Shown here piece by piece: positions 44,093 to 55,543 of a DNA stretch of 64,000 nt (its first letter is position 1; every line of letters starts with the position of its first letter). The notes beneath the pieces were generated by a model. The model was not told the DNA's origin. It saw only the letters and a list, made by a program, of their open reading frames with translations, and searched no databases. Both the position numbers and the translations under genes were made by a program. The DNA is from Hysterangium stoloniferum (lineage: Eukaryota > Basidiomycota > Agaricomycetes > Hysterangiales > Hysterangiaceae): the NCBI GenBank assembly GCA_015178975.1, contig WHVD01000015.1, positions 744,001-808,000 of the forward strand, written 5' to 3'.

Positions 44093-45540
44093 TGTTAGAA
44101 TATGTTGTATTGCAAGCTATTGATGCGTTTTACGCTCGGCTATTTCGTACTTTACAGTAGCTTAGTCATCGTAAATAAACCTTGTCTGTTTTCTTTATGC
44201 TGTCTTCGAACAGGTTATGGGCCCCGCCCCATTGCTTTAAAAGTCACACTAATACTATCTCATCATCTTATGTCTAATATCAATGCCTTACTTGCAAGTA
44301 TCCCAAAACTCTCGGGTGATAACTACCACGAATGGAAGTTTTCACTGTCAATGGTTTTGCGGCATGCTGGATCATGGGGTGTTGTTAATGGTGGAACAAA
44401 GGCACCTAAGGATGAGAATAGCAAGGAGTATTTGGATTGGGCAAAGCATTCGGAGGATGGTTACACAGCAATTGGATTGACAATCGTGTCAAGCCAACAA
44501 TCGTATATTTGGGATTGCACCACTGGACCAGAGGCATGGCAAGTGCTTGTGAAAATCTATCAGGCAAATAATCGGGCCAATTGGATTTTGTTGAAACGCC
44601 AGCTCTATATGTACCAACATGATGTCAAAAAGCCAGTGATGGAATATGTCCATGGCATTTTGACTCTGGCTTTGCAGCTTCGAGCAATTGGAGTCGAGTT
44701 ACGTGATGAGGATGTGCCGGATGTCCTCATCTATTGTTTGGCTCTGGAATTTGGTGCAGTAGCAACTGCTCTTATGCAGCGTGTGGGATCACTTACAGTT
44801 GAAGAAATTTCCGTGGTGCTGGTAGAAGAAGAAAGCCATCTAAAAGGGCGGAAAGAAAATGAGAGTCAAATTGCCATGAAAATGAAAGTCGACTCACCAA
44901 ATATGCAACAGCCAAAGAATTGCGATAGATGCAACGGTGAAGGTCACATTGTGTGTTTTTGTCCCATGCTGAGGCCGGTTATTTCGTCTTCAAGTGGATT
45001 ACCTACTGAAAACCAGGAGATCCCCACTGATAGCACAGGGATGAGTGCTTATATTTTGCACACTTGAAATCATCGCATGGACTAGGAGTTGTGAGTAGGG
45101 CTCCAAGGTCCAGCATTTGTTTGTCATCTGGGAGGTTGGGGGAATGCGTTCTAAGAGTGAGGATGCTCTGAGGTTCGGTTTGACGCCAAATGTACCAGCC
45201 AGGTATTGTGTCTAGTGGGCGCAGTGGGTTTCTCAAAAGAATTTCGAGCGGATTCTGCATCTAGTGGGTGCAGCAGGTTTTTGTGTCAATTTTTGTGTCA
45301 ATTTTCGGATGGGTTTTGTGTCGAGTGGGCGCAATATTTTTTTGTGTTAAAACTGGTTTATTTCTCGTTTTTCGTGTGTATGGTCTTACTGCACACTTCA
45401 ATGACTTGCAAAGTGGGTGTGTTAGAATACGTTGTATTGCAAGCCATTGATGCATTTTACGCTCGGCTATTTTGTACTTTACAGTAGCTTAGTTCATCAT
45501 AAATAAACCTTGTCCATTTTCTTTACGCTGTCTTCGAACA
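44093..45540 (+). mobile_element. Complete gag-only LTR element A, copy 2, TSD TTTTT
   Basis: The 5' LTR 44093-44212 (120 bp) and the 3' LTR 45420-45540 (121 bp), TGTTAGAATA...TTCGAACA, are flanked by TTTTT on both sides. The candidate primer-binding site GGTTATGGGCCC follows the 5' LTR, and a purine stretch AAAGTGGG precedes the 3' LTR. The 1.2-kb interior encodes only gag. The element must rely on an autonomous relative for reverse transcriptase and integrase. Confidence 0.92.
44270..45067 (+). CDS. gag polyprotein of gag-only element A (copia type)
   Basis: A 265-aa protein. The start ATG at 44270 gives MSNINALLASIPKLSG and follows the leader, with upstream in-frame codons belonging to the LTR. 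Residues about 15-180 form the copia-type gag domain (NYHEWKFSLSMVLRH, EAWQVLVKIYQANN, VMEYVHGILTLALQL), which would build the virus-like particle. A CCHC zinc knuckle (CDRCNGEGHIVCFC) near residues 222-235 would bind the element RNA. The frame closes without protease or polymerase. It is uninterrupted, so it may still be expressed. Compare the decayed copy at 30700-31470. Confidence 0.9.
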   Translation: MSNINALLASIPKLSGDNYHEWKFSLSMVLRHAGSWGVVNGGTKAPKDENSKEYLDWAKHSEDGYTAIGLTIVSSQQSYIWDCTTGPEAWQVLVKIYQANNRANWILLKRQLYMYQHDVKKPVMEYVHGILTLALQLRAIGVELRDEDVPDVLIYCLALEFGAVATALMQRVGSLTVEEISVVLVEEESHLKGRKENESQIAMKMKVDSPNMQQPKNCDRCNGEGHIVCFCPMLRPVISSSSGLPTENQEIPTDSTGMSAYILHT

Positions 45541-46531
45541 TTTTTTCAACTTTTCATATGAAAATGCTACTTGTGCACCATGCATTTGGAGGCCAATGCA
45601 TGACAGAACCAGTGTACACCTAAACTAGCACCAAACCTATCATGTCAGAAGGTGATTCACTAACTGACACATTGCTTGACACACAAGTACTTCTATTACA
45701 AGTCTATTAAACCCTTGTAGACTGTGAATTACAAGAAGTCAACTTGTACTATTTTTAATATATGGAGAGAGAGAGATATCAATTACAGTAAGGTGCTTGA
45801 AGCATTAGTGCACTTATGATGCACCAGTACATGGGCTAGTCTGAAGTGTCTGTATGCAAGGGGAATTTGTCTATTAATATGTATTGGATGAGAGATTGTG
45901 AAACCAGTGAGCCTTTGGGGGGGGTGGAGATATGTACAGTTCTAACCTGCCATCCATTTGGTTCTTGGAACCATAGAAGTATATTCTCTTGCAATAGAGG
46001 GATCCCACTGCTGGTCCTCCAGCAGTGGTCAAAACTCCCTGTATCTCCAGTGCAGAGCCTAGCCTGGTGTGATACAGGATGTGCTATAGTATGGGTGCAT
46101 GAGACTAGTTTGATAGGGGTGTCTGTGCAGGAGGGAGGCTGTATCAGAGAGACTGGAGTGTGGGCCAAGGGGGCTGGAAACATGATTGTTTTGAGTTTGG
46201 GGGGTGGTGTCAACAAAAGACACATGTGGTGTCCTGCCAATATTTCATTGCAGAGAGTATCATTGTTGATCAAGTCCAGTGTGAAGTCTGTGGGTAGGAG
46301 AGTCAGCATTGCTGTGTTTATCTTGGGTATGTATCAGTTGAGGGTGATATTGAGGTAGTCTCTGAATCTGGAGGTGGTGGTGATGTATTAGTGTGTGTGG
46401 TATTGTTAATATCTAAGCTGGGAAGAGGGGGAAAGTTCTAAGTTGGAGGGCTGATGATGGGAAATGAGTTAATTGGGGGGCCAACAATAGAGATTGTACT
46501 AGTCAGGAGATCCAACTCTATAACTGTAGTG
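45541..46531. other. Gene-free stretch with overlapping antisense ORFs
   Basis: The frames 45836-46309 (minus, 157 aa) and 45846-46358 (plus, 170 aa) overlap almost completely, so at most one could be real. Neither shows a domain. It is probably the remnant of a retroelement into which the 46532 LTR inserted. Confidence 0.35.
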
Positions 46532-47356
46532 TGTTACAACCATGTCATAACTGTGTCGCAATCCGATGGTCCCCGAGAATACTACAGTCTATTGATGTCC
46601 CAAGTTATTGATCAAGTCATCATTTCGGCAACCTTCGGAACACCGACACTGACATATACCTTCACGGTGATCAAACCCCATTTACGCCCCTGTCAAAATA
46701 TACTCGTACCATCTGGTTATGCTTTGATACATCCCCTTTCATTATGATGATCCATTTTACTCTATGTTTCACATATGCCCATATATACTTGTAGCCCATG
46801 GACTATTCCCTTTTCTCGTAATCCCGCTCTCGGCTAAATCTCAGCTTCCAATCTTATTGTAACCTTCGGGTTTCTAGTCAAGTCTATTTGTCAAATAGTG
46901 TTTCTGCTCTTCCCTTAGTTAGTAGTTTCTAGATGCCGATAACTTGTATATAGACCCGCTGTAATGTAACTACTAGACAATCAGAATATCAACTTAGATT
47001 GACTTAGATTGACTTAGATACCCCTCTAATTTCCGACTCCATTATCTATTCATGACCACCACATTCCGACTCCATCCAATTTACAATTCAACCTACATTT
47101 ACGACTTCAACCCCTAATCTCTGACTCTCAATCTCCGACTCTTGGTCTCTGACCCCTCAGCCCAACCCTTGACTTATCCTTCAGTTTCTGATCGGTAGTT
47201 TACCGAGAGGTTTACTTGTCAGGACTAGTTTCCGCCCGCCTGAAATTTAAGGACACCCGATGGTAACTTGCAAGGGCGCAGCACATAAGCTGAAGCCAAG
47301 TCCTTCCGTTCAGTCCCCGTCAGTCTACTGACATCCATCAGTTTCTGCTCTTAACA
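46532..47356 (+). mobile_element. Solo LTR, homologue of 40392-41115, TSD TAGTG
   Basis: An 825-bp sequence, TGTTACAACC...CTCTTAACA. The perfect 5-bp duplication TAGTG is at 46527-46531 and 47357-47361. The conserved motif is at 47271-47303, 53 nt before the LTR end. Relative to 40392-41115 it carries an extra block of GACTTAGATT repeats near 46995-47020. Confidence 0.92.
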
Positions 47357-47360
47357 TAGT

Positions 47361-47482
47361 GGAGCTTGGCTTCAACTTATGTGTTGTGCCCTCACACAAA
47401 CTGTCAGGGTGCTCTGGTAATTCAAACAGAGCAGATAGTATAATATGAGTAAGAGTCAACACTTAGCTTAATTTACTGTGGG
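47361..47482 (-). repeat. Older LTR remnant with the conserved motif
   Basis: The motif recurs at 47361-47394 (GAGCTTGGCTTCAACTTATG...), in inverted orientation to the neighbouring 47271 copy. The 46532 LTR thus inserted beside the motif of an older LTR. Confidence 0.55.
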
Positions 47483-47963
47483 TGACACGAAACAGATTTC
47501 TCTCAATAAAGTTGAATAATATTCTACCAATCGAGTGCAGAAGCCTTATTTGACAAAGTATAAATTTGCCCTGTCGATGAAGTAAGAGGCTAATACCAGT
47601 CACAAAAGCTCACAGATGATAATATTGAAAGGTTATGATGATTACAAAAGATAATATTGAGACTAGGTTAATAATACAGACAACTAATGTACAATGGAGA
47701 GATTTTCTGACTGACTCTCTTTGCTCTTTTCATTGCCCTTTTATGCCTTTCTTCATTAAACTATGATTATACTATGAACTATGAATGAAATCATATATAA
47801 CGTTGAAATGAATACAAGTTGAATGTTCATCAAATATTTTCAAGGGTGTCAGAAATGTCAAATAGAAGGTCAAGTCAAAGTTTTGGTTAAAGATGAGCCA
47901 AAAGATAGTCAAAGGTTACCTTGAATGTTTTGTGACAATGTTGTGACTGTGATAGTTGTGACA
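47483..47963 (-). mobile_element. Solo LTR of the TGTCACAA family, near TSD GTGGG/GGGGG
   Basis: On the minus strand it begins TGTCACAACTATCACAGTC and ends GTTTCGTGTCA, 481 bp. It is homologous to 30097-30527 and 51997-52454. The flanks GTGGG and GGGGG differ at one base. Confidence 0.78.
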
Positions 47964-48432
47964 GGGGGCCGAATCACTAAGAGTCAAGGAGTAGAGAGTC
48001 ACAGCTTGCTGAAAACCACTCTTTAAGAATATAGTGATGAGAGGGGAAAGCAAAAAACTAAGAGGGGCTAATCTAAGTCGATATTCAAATTGAAGAACTG
48101 TAGTGTACATGGAAAGAACTTTATACTACATCAAGATGGGTGATTGGAAGGCCAATCAGAGAAGCAAAGTGTGGGACAGATCAAAGGGAAGTGATGATGA
48201 GGTGGGGAGTGATAGAAACTAATGTATGGTACTAAGAAACAATATTAGGTGGCAAATATGTGGATATGGAAACAGAGGAATGAATAGAGCAGAGATGGAA
48301 TGGGTCACTAGTACATTATGAACAAGTATTGGGAGTGCTGCAAGGGGTAATGACATGAGTGGGGGCTCTAATAATGAGGTGACAAGGGTTTTCTACTGAG
48401 AAACAAGTCATGGGGGTCCAAAATGACAGGAT

Positions 48433-49004
48433 TGTTAAGTGCCATGTCGGGAACTTATTCCAGAACTATCGGAAAGTCACCAGGAAGTCGGAAACTTGTG
48501 GATAGGGTCAGGACGTCAGCTTCAGCTTATGTGCTGCGCCTCTACGCAAACGCTCAAAGTCCTTAATTTCAGAGGTGAGACTTACAATGGAAGATACGGA
48601 TATTCAGAGTTCTGAAGAGTTCCGAATATCAAGCATACAGAAAGACGGGAGAAGGAATAAGAAACTAAGTCGATATCAGATCTAAGGTAAAGTACAAATT
48701 TGCGGAAACTAATATAAGTCTGCTTGTTATTGTACTACAAACTAAGACCATAATAAGATGGAAATGGAAGTGTTCTTAAAACGGAAATACAATAAGACAT
48801 ATTAGGGAGACAATATTCTGAAACGGAAATACAACAAACAAACAAGTGAATACTTGTCAATGGACAAATTACCAAATGTGGAACAAGGGAAGAATGCGGA
48901 TGATACGGTAACTATGATGTTCTGTAGTCAGGGATCGGAAGTCAGAAGTCGGAAGTCAGACATCGGAAATCGGATATTGAAACATCCGGGAACGGGTCGT
49001 AACA
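48433..49004 (-). mobile_element. Solo LTR, TSD AGGAT
   Basis: A 572-bp sequence, TGTTAAGTGCC...GGTCGTAACA. The perfect duplication AGGAT is at 48428-48432 and 49005-49009. The conserved motif is at 48511-48543. Confidence 0.92.
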
Positions 49005-49009
49005 AGGAT

Positions 49010-51400
49010 CCTAACAGGTATGGTTTTCAAGTGGCTGAGAAGCCTGGTTAGGGAGTATGACACCTTGCCTGCATTGCATTGCAGGGTGCTTCATTGCTCT
49101 TTGAATTGTATGCAGTGGTGCAGGTAGTGAGCAACTGTTTGGGAGCATAGCATTTTGAGCAGAGGGCAGAGTTGGTGGTTTTAATTTTCCAAAGGAAAGC
49201 ATTTAGTGTGATATGTCCAGTCCAGAGTTGAATCAAACTGCTGGTGGCTCTGTATAATAGGTTAGCAAGCATCCTGTAGGTCTTACAGCTTGGTAAAGTC
49301 CCATCAATCTTCTTCATGTGTGAGTATCTGGGAGATAGTTTCCACATTTCCTCCCACCAGGCCAGTATTGTGGATTTGTGATATACCTTGAGTGTGGTGA
49401 TGCAGGTGGGTAGGAGGGAGGGAAGTGAGTCCAACATAGAGCAGGTTCCCTTTGCAGTGGCTTTGGCTAGTTGATCTGCAGATTCATTGCCTTTGATACC
49501 CTTGTGTCCCAGTACCCATTTGAGGTGAAAGCACAGTTGTCACTGATGGTTTCAGAGTGACCCAATCATCCATATGATCTCATCCAGGAGGTATTGGCTG
49601 GGTTGGGATTTGTTGTTACTTACTGCAATGATTGCTGCTTGATTAGGATAGTCTTTGCTCTAGCGTACTTACATATCTGTGAGTTTCAGAGTTAGTATGA
49701 TGCCAATTACATACATAGCTCCCCTTCAACTGTATGCTTCTTGATGGGGCCAAGCCAGAATTGGAGGTGGTCACCTGTGTTGGATATGATGGCAGCACCA
49801 CCAATGTGACCACTGTATCCAGAGCCATCTGAGAATATTTTTAGGTCATCTAGTCTTGTCTGGATGGCATGAGCTGCCTCATCCTTGTTGGGAGCTATAT
49901 TGTAAGAAAAGTTGGGTTGCTAGTTGGGAGGGTGGCTAGACATAGGGCTCCATGGTGGCAGGTGTCCTCAAGGTGTAGTTGGATTGGTGGGATGAAAGTG
50001 TGTATTCTATAATATCAGTCCCAGTGCATTTGATGGCTCCTGTTATTGGTTTGCAGGCAGATCTGTGTACCTTTTCTATATTTCTTGCATGACTGACTGA
50101 CCCCTTATTGTGGAAATTACCTTTCTTGATTGGGGTGTACCATACTGGAAGTGTATATTTGACCTTTGGTTGTATCATGAAGGTGTATAGGTGTCATATG
50201 TGCTTGGCAGGTAGGCCAGAAGGTGGTCTTGTGCATCAGTTTAGTACTAGAAGTAATTTGGTGCCTGCTACCACCACTTTTTCAATGTGATGGTGTCATT
50301 GCAGATTTCAGCCAATGATGACTCCCAGGAGATGTGCATGTTCAACACATTTGATGACTTGGTTAGAGCCTGTCCTTAGGAAATCTAATCTTTCCAGTGA
50401 GTCATGAGGTGAGAGGCATAAACACTGGAATTTGGTTATCTCAGCTTTGGAGTTATGTGTGAGTGACCATGTTTCTTGTTTGTCAAGCATGGAGTTGAGT
50501 ATAGTGTTGCATTCTTCATAGTTGTCTCCAAATGTGATTTCAAAGCCATCATCAATGTAGGCTCCACCATCCTCATTTGGTCCTTGTGGGATGAGCACTA
50601 GACCATAGTTGTAGATGAGATATAGTATCATTAATGCCATTTCACTTTGTATTAGAATAAACTACAAGCCTGGTGATCAAAGTACAAGGACTCTCTATGA
50701 TTGGAGCATAGCCACTTAGAGTAGAGCAGTGTAGAAGTAAACTGATGATATAACTAGGCTTCTGGTTGAGGTTTCTACTCCTCAACTAGACATAACTATA
50801 TACTAGATACATGGTCTGTGCAGTGTTCTGTGTGTAAACCTTATCAGTGATTACCAATAAGGTTTACTAGACTATGGAACACTAAACTAAGAATACTATG
50901 ATGGACATCTCCATGAATCAGCTAATCTATGACAATCACGAGATGAAATATGAGAGTATTACTAATAGAATATTCACATATTCTAACACCTTGGCCAATG
51001 CCATTGTCAATATTCATGGTGGCTGAGACAAAATTTATTAGAATAAAGAAGGGAGGTGGATGTGAGACACAAGAAGTGTGAGAGCTCAGACACAGACACA
51101 GACACGAACGAGCGAATGCAAATTTCACCAGCGCGCACTACGGACCCACAATGGTACATAACTTGTAACTACTGTGCCGAGTCACTAAATCTAACAAAAT
51201 TGTCAAAGCTAAGGTGGGTGCTGCAATCTGTCAGTAAAGCAAGGTAGAAGTCAATTATTTCTATAGGGTATCCGAGTTTTCTCATATTTAGTATTAGATG
51301 ATTGGTCACTACATTGGGGAATGCATTGGCTACAAGGCTGTGACCCATGGGGGCAAGCCCCCACCATGCTACCACCCCACAACTTTACTCGGTCACTTCG
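49010..51400 (-). pseudogene. LINE (non-LTR) retrotransposon, RT plus RNase H, broken
   Basis: Read from 51400 downwards the fragments are collinear with a fungal LINE ORF2. They comprise an RT start (GHSLVANAFPNVVTNHLILNMRKLGYP, 51375-51190) and the region after the LTR insertion at 50988 (MALMILYLIYNYG..., catalytic box AYIDDGFEI at about 50540). Then come VWYTPIKKG..RSACKPITGAI (about 50100), RNase H with WVLGHKGIKGNESADQLAKA (about 49510-49440), and a C-terminal segment with TGHITLNAFLWKI..CSKC (about 49200). Frames are broken several times. It is 5'-truncated, with no ORF1 or endonuclease seen. Confidence 0.85.
50648..50988 (+). mobile_element. LTR inserted in the LINE RT gene
   Basis: A 341-bp sequence, TGTATTAGAATAAAC...ATTCTAACA, homologous to 63337-63656 (shared GATATAACTAGG.TT and ACTATATACTA..ATA.ATGGTCTGTGCA). 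It interrupts the RT between GIGQG and MALMILYL. The flanks CACTT and CCTTG do not form a clean duplication. Confidence 0.75.
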
Positions 51401-51996
51401 CGACCTGGTGGATCAATAATAATATATTTTTTCACTACATCAGTAGTTTGTATTACCTTCTATGACCATGTCATATTGAGGGCTTCTGTACATTCCAGCT
51501 TCCCATTTATTCTTATTTATACTCCCCTTCTCATTTATTCTCATTCAGAGACTTATTCTAATGTGATTAATGTTTACATTATTCAGAATTACATATATTA
51601 TATACTTTTGTAAATTCACTGAACCTAAAAAATGTAAGTCAGTCTCCTTTTGGAACCTTGCTGAATACTTACTCATGGCTCAATAATAACATTCTTAAAT
51701 ACTACATATTTGGCTTGGAATAGTGTTTTCATTCTTCCTCAATTTGTTTCTCTTCATACCCCACTTTCCTTCCATTCCACTCATGTCTGTCATTAGTATA
51801 AATTATTGTCTTGTATTCTACTAATCTCCAATTCAAACATTGATTTAGAACCTTTGGGTTAAGAACCACATTGTTCAGGCCCCTGTGTGTATTTTCAACC
51901 TACATATACTGTCCTCTGGCAATGTGATACCCAACAACACACCCACTTAATGATTTCCTTTTCCAGCCACTCTATCTCAGAAAAGTAATGATAGGC
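51401..51996. other. Gene-free AT-rich stretch
   Basis: No coding or structural signal beyond being the target of the 51997 LTR. Confidence 0.4.
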
Positions 51997-52454
51997 TGTC
52001 ACAAACGTACAAGCTCAAATTTCAATAATATTCAATTTAATATTTCTTCGACATTCCTTCAACTTTCCGACTCAATTTCTGGCTCGACTTCCGACTCAAC
52101 TATTCTTCAACAATATTGAATATCTTCGACTTGTCTCAGTTTGATGTCATTGATGATTTCACTTTGATATCATATTATCATCATAGGTAAATGATATATA
52201 GTATATAAGGGCAATGAAGGAAGTCAGTCAGAAAACCTGTACTATATTATATTATTACTGTATTATATAATCATCGAACTTTTCCGAGTCCTTCTTTGAC
52301 TTAATTATTCATGAGCCTCTGTGTCCTATCTTTGCCTCACACTTTATCAACAGGACGAATTAATACTTTGTCAAATGAGGCATCTGTATTTGATATCATT
52401 GAATATTCTTTGATTGTTTATTCGACTTTATTGAGTAAAATTTGATTTGTGACA
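51997..52454 (+). mobile_element. Solo LTR, TGTCACAA family, TSD TAGGC
   Basis: A 458-bp sequence, TGTCACAAACG...GATTTGTGACA. The perfect duplication TAGGC is at 51992-51996 and 52455-52459. It carries TTCGAC/TTCAAC-rich words shared with 30097-30527. Confidence 0.93.
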
Positions 52455-52671
52455 TAGGCCAGAAAAGCAATGATAGCTCACAAAAGTAATCACAGGCCCA
52501 AAAAGTAATCCCAGGTCAGAAGAGCAATGACAGTAGAGAAAGACATTGATTGACAGAAAATTGATAAGCATTCTTTAAGCATGGATGGATTTCAAAAGGA
52601 AACAATGGTTACAAATGGAAAGAGTGGTTAAATTGACTCTCAACTGCAGTAATTACTGTGGTCACTCAACT

Positions 52672-52830
52672 TATTTATTTTGATTTAATGTATTTTATTT
52701 TGATTTATTGTATTTTATTTTGATTTATTGTATTTTATTTTGATTTATTGTATTGTATTTTATTTTATTTTATTGTTTTTCATTTTGATTTATTTTATTT
52801 TATTTTAAAACATTTTATGTTCATTTATTA
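52672..52830. repeat. TTTATTTTGATTTATTGTAT low-complexity repeat
   Basis: 20-22 bp units of TGTATTTTATTTTGATTTAT are repeated about six times and grade into TTTTA repeats. Confidence 0.85.
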
Positions 52831-52887
52831 TATTTTATTTGAATTATTCTGATTTAATTGAGGCCCATCAGAGGGGGATGGAGGAAG

Positions 52888-53715
52888 TGTTAGGATATAC
52901 ACACAGGCTGGGTCTCCAGAGAAACCCATGGGATATCTGGTAGGACTTGGCTTCAGCTTATAGGCTGCACCCTCACTAGATCGTGTTGTCCAATTTCAAA
53001 CGGACGGACGGGGATCCCGGGGAGTCTGGGCGGGGTTCGTGGGTCGTGGGTCGTAAATCGGGGGTTGTGGGTCGTAAGTCGGAGGTCGTGGGTCATGAGT
53101 TGAGATAGTTGAGAGAGATAGATGTGCCGGAGCCCGTGGCCTCTGACTAGTGCAAGTGATGTGAATCAAGTAAGGTTTTAGAGTGGAAAATGTTATTAGA
53201 TTACTGGGGGGAATCTAAGCTAATTTTCTGAATGGATTGTATGTACAACATCTGCCAGTTTATATAGACCATGGAGTGAATGACATACCAAATCCAGTAA
53301 TGGCGAAATGAAACTAACAAAACATAAAACGGGAATAGTAAACACCAAATTGGTGTTAGGAACAGAACAGAACGGAGCGGAGTCCGAATCGTGATAAAGC
53401 ATAACCCATAATGGGAAATGGAGCCTAAATCGTGACAGGTCATTTGACTAAAACGGGAACGGGGCTCGATTAGAGTGGTGAGGGGATTCTGAGCGGGGTC
53501 CGGTGACTGATGCGTGGGACGTAGACGGACATAGACAGAGATGGAGTCTGGGGGAAGTCCAGTGACTGATATGTGTCATAATGAGGTCGAACATAACGAG
53601 TCTTGACATAACGGAGTCCAGGTGGGAAATCCTATAAACAGACGATTGGTGCTTGTAGCGCATGGGGGCATACGGGTTAGTGCCCGGAGTCCGGCAGGAT
53701 TGTCTGGTCGTAACA
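52888..53715 (-). mobile_element. Solo LTR, TSD GGAAG, inserted in the second intron-like array
   Basis: An 828-bp sequence, TGTTAGGATAT...GGTCGTAACA, with palindromic TGTTA/TAACA ends. The perfect duplication GGAAG is at 52883-52887 and 53716-53720. The motif is at 52943-52974. Sequence on both sides (52858-52887 and from 53716) belongs to the same array of array-2 units. Confidence 0.93.
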
Positions 53716-55480
53716 GGAAGAAGGAAATGGTACACGCACCTCCTGGACAAAAGAGAGAATCACATGCACTGGCTGGAGGAGAGCGGAGGCCGATCAGGGC
53801 AAGAAGAAGAGAGAAGGAAAGGGTACACAAACCACCTGGAGGGAAAAGAGAGAGAGGGCCGATCAGAGCAGGACAGAGGGAGGTACATGCACCTCCTGGA
53901 GAAAAGAGAGAGGAGGATGAAGGGAGAAGGAAACGGTACATGCACCGGCTGGAGGAAAGAGAGAGGAGGCCCATCAGAGGAGGACGAAGAGAGAAGGAAA
54001 TGGTAGACGCACCTCTTGGAGGAAAGAGAGAGGGGGACAAAGGGAGAGGGAAAGGGTACACACATCGGCTGGAGGAAAGAGGAGGCCAATTGGAGGAGGA
54101 AACAGTACATGCAATGGCTGGAGGAAAGAGAGAGGGGCGAAGAGAGAAGGAGCAGTATACACACCAACTGGAGGAAAGAGAGAGGGGTGAAGAGAGAAGG
54201 AGCAGTACATGCACTAGCTGGAGGAAAGAGGGGAGGCTGATCAGAGAACAAAGAGACAACACCTGTGCACCCCCACATGCTCACAAATGGGTGAGTTTGT
54301 GAGGTAACACGCCCAGTTGTGCAACATTAGTGAGGTGCATGAGTGCACGTATGGCAACACCCACGCACAAATGGGTGCATTTGTGTGCGCGCATTCTTGA
54401 GGTAACACGCCCAGTCGTGGGATGTGAGTGAGGTGGTGCATGAGTGCACGTGTGGCAACACCCGCAGTCGGCAAATGCAACACGCTGTGACCATTTGTGC
54501 TCGAGTGGGTGTGCGTGTGTTGGCAAATGACATGGCATGCCCGTTTGTGCCCGAGTTGGCAGGCAGGCATGTGCCTGTGGATGGGAGTGGGTGCGCTGTG
54601 GATGAGAGTGGGTGTGCCATGGATGAGAGTGGGTGTGCTGTGGATGAGAGTGGGTGCACCATGCCTGTTCACGCTCGCATGCAAAGCACTGTGCCCATTT
54701 GGCCCGAGTGGGTGTGTGTGCCGTTGAGGGGGCCGATCAGAGGAGGAAGAAGAGAGAAGGACAGGGTACACGCACCTCCTGGAGGAAAGACTGAGGAGGA
54801 TGGAGAGAGAAATAAATGGTACATGGAGCCACTGGAGGAAAGAGAGGAGGATGCTTGGAGGAGGATGAAGAGAGAAAGAAAGGGGACATGCACGACCTCG
54901 AGGAAAGAGAGGAGCATGATCAGAGGAGGACAAAAAAAGAGGAAATGATACACACACCGGCTGGACGAAAGAGAAGAGGTCAATCAGAGGAGGATGGAGA
55001 GAGAAGGAAATAGTACACGCACTGGCTAGAGGAAAGAGAAGAGGAGGGCGAAGAGAGAAGGAAACAGTACATGCACCGGCTGGAGGAAAGCTAGGAGGCC
55101 AATCAGAGGAGGACAAAGAGAGAAGGAAACAGTACACGCACTGATTGGAGGAAAGAGAGAGGAGGCTGATCAGAGGAGGACAAAGAGAGAATGAAAGGGT
55201 ACATGCACTTGCTGGAGGAAAGAGAGAGGAGGATGATCAGAGAAGAAAACAGTACATGGACTGACTGGAGGAAAGAGAGAGGAGGATGATCAGAAGAGGA
55301 CGAAGAGAGAAGGAAACGGTACATGCACCGGATGGAGAGAGCAGGAAACGGTACACACACAAAGAGAGGAGCACAATTGAGAAACAACTGGTGACAAGCA
55401 CAATGTCTGTGACCATAAGAGAGGAAGCTGGTCAGAGGAGGACAGAGTGAGAAGGAGAAGAGACACACACGCATGTGCTG
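53716..55480 (-). repeat. Second array of intron-like units with a variable triplet (array 2)
   Basis: Units of about 50-85 bp, mostly 60-75, on the minus strand have the form NNN, GTGCRTGTACC, a pyrimidine-rich body with CTGAT (a branch-point-like word), and CTCTTTCCTCCAG. Fourteen units keep both AG and GT around the triplet: 53740 GAG, 53770 CCA, 53833 GTG, 53893 GAG, 53946 CCG, 54165 TTG, 54225 CTA, 54776 GAG, 54894 GTC, 54958 CCG, 55023 CCA, 55077 CCG, 55209 CAA, 55262 TCA. None is a stop. Others (about 54013, 54066, 54115, 55142, 55329) have one damaged splice base. Sequence is unrelated to the 34.7-38.3 kb satellite but the architecture is the same. A G+C-rich block interrupts it at 54241-54720. 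No flanking coding exon was found. Confidence 0.8.
54241..54720 (+). repeat. GC-rich repeats inserted in array 2
   Basis: It contains GAGGTAACACGCCCAGT twice (about 54299 and 54400), GCATGAGTGCACGT twice, and about five units of GTGGATGAGAGTGGGTGTGC (54583-54660). It is richer in CpG than its surroundings. Origin unknown. Confidence 0.65.
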
Positions 55481-55543
55481 GACGAAGAAAAATAATCAAT
55501 TTCATGTGAGATAAAGCAACCACACTCGCATAAAGGGAGCAGT

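Noticed and set aside
45836-46358. Overlapping ORFs of 157 aa (minus) and 170 aa (plus)
   Set aside because: No domain in either, near-total overlap, and location in repeat remnants; neither can be supported.
50643-50993. 5-bp target duplication for the LTR in the LINE
   Set aside because: CACTT and CCTTG match only with a shift and a mismatch, so I do not claim a duplication there.
53622-54302. 226-codon plus-strand ORF with GGKRER repeats
   Set aside because: Both strands are open over array 2 because of the periodic units. The minus-strand AG-NNN-GT pattern explains the periodicity better, and no domain is present.
53576-55137. Long minus-strand ORFs with SLSSSRCVYRF repeats over array 2
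   Set aside because: Read-through of intron-like satellite units; frames shift with unit length and show no known fold.
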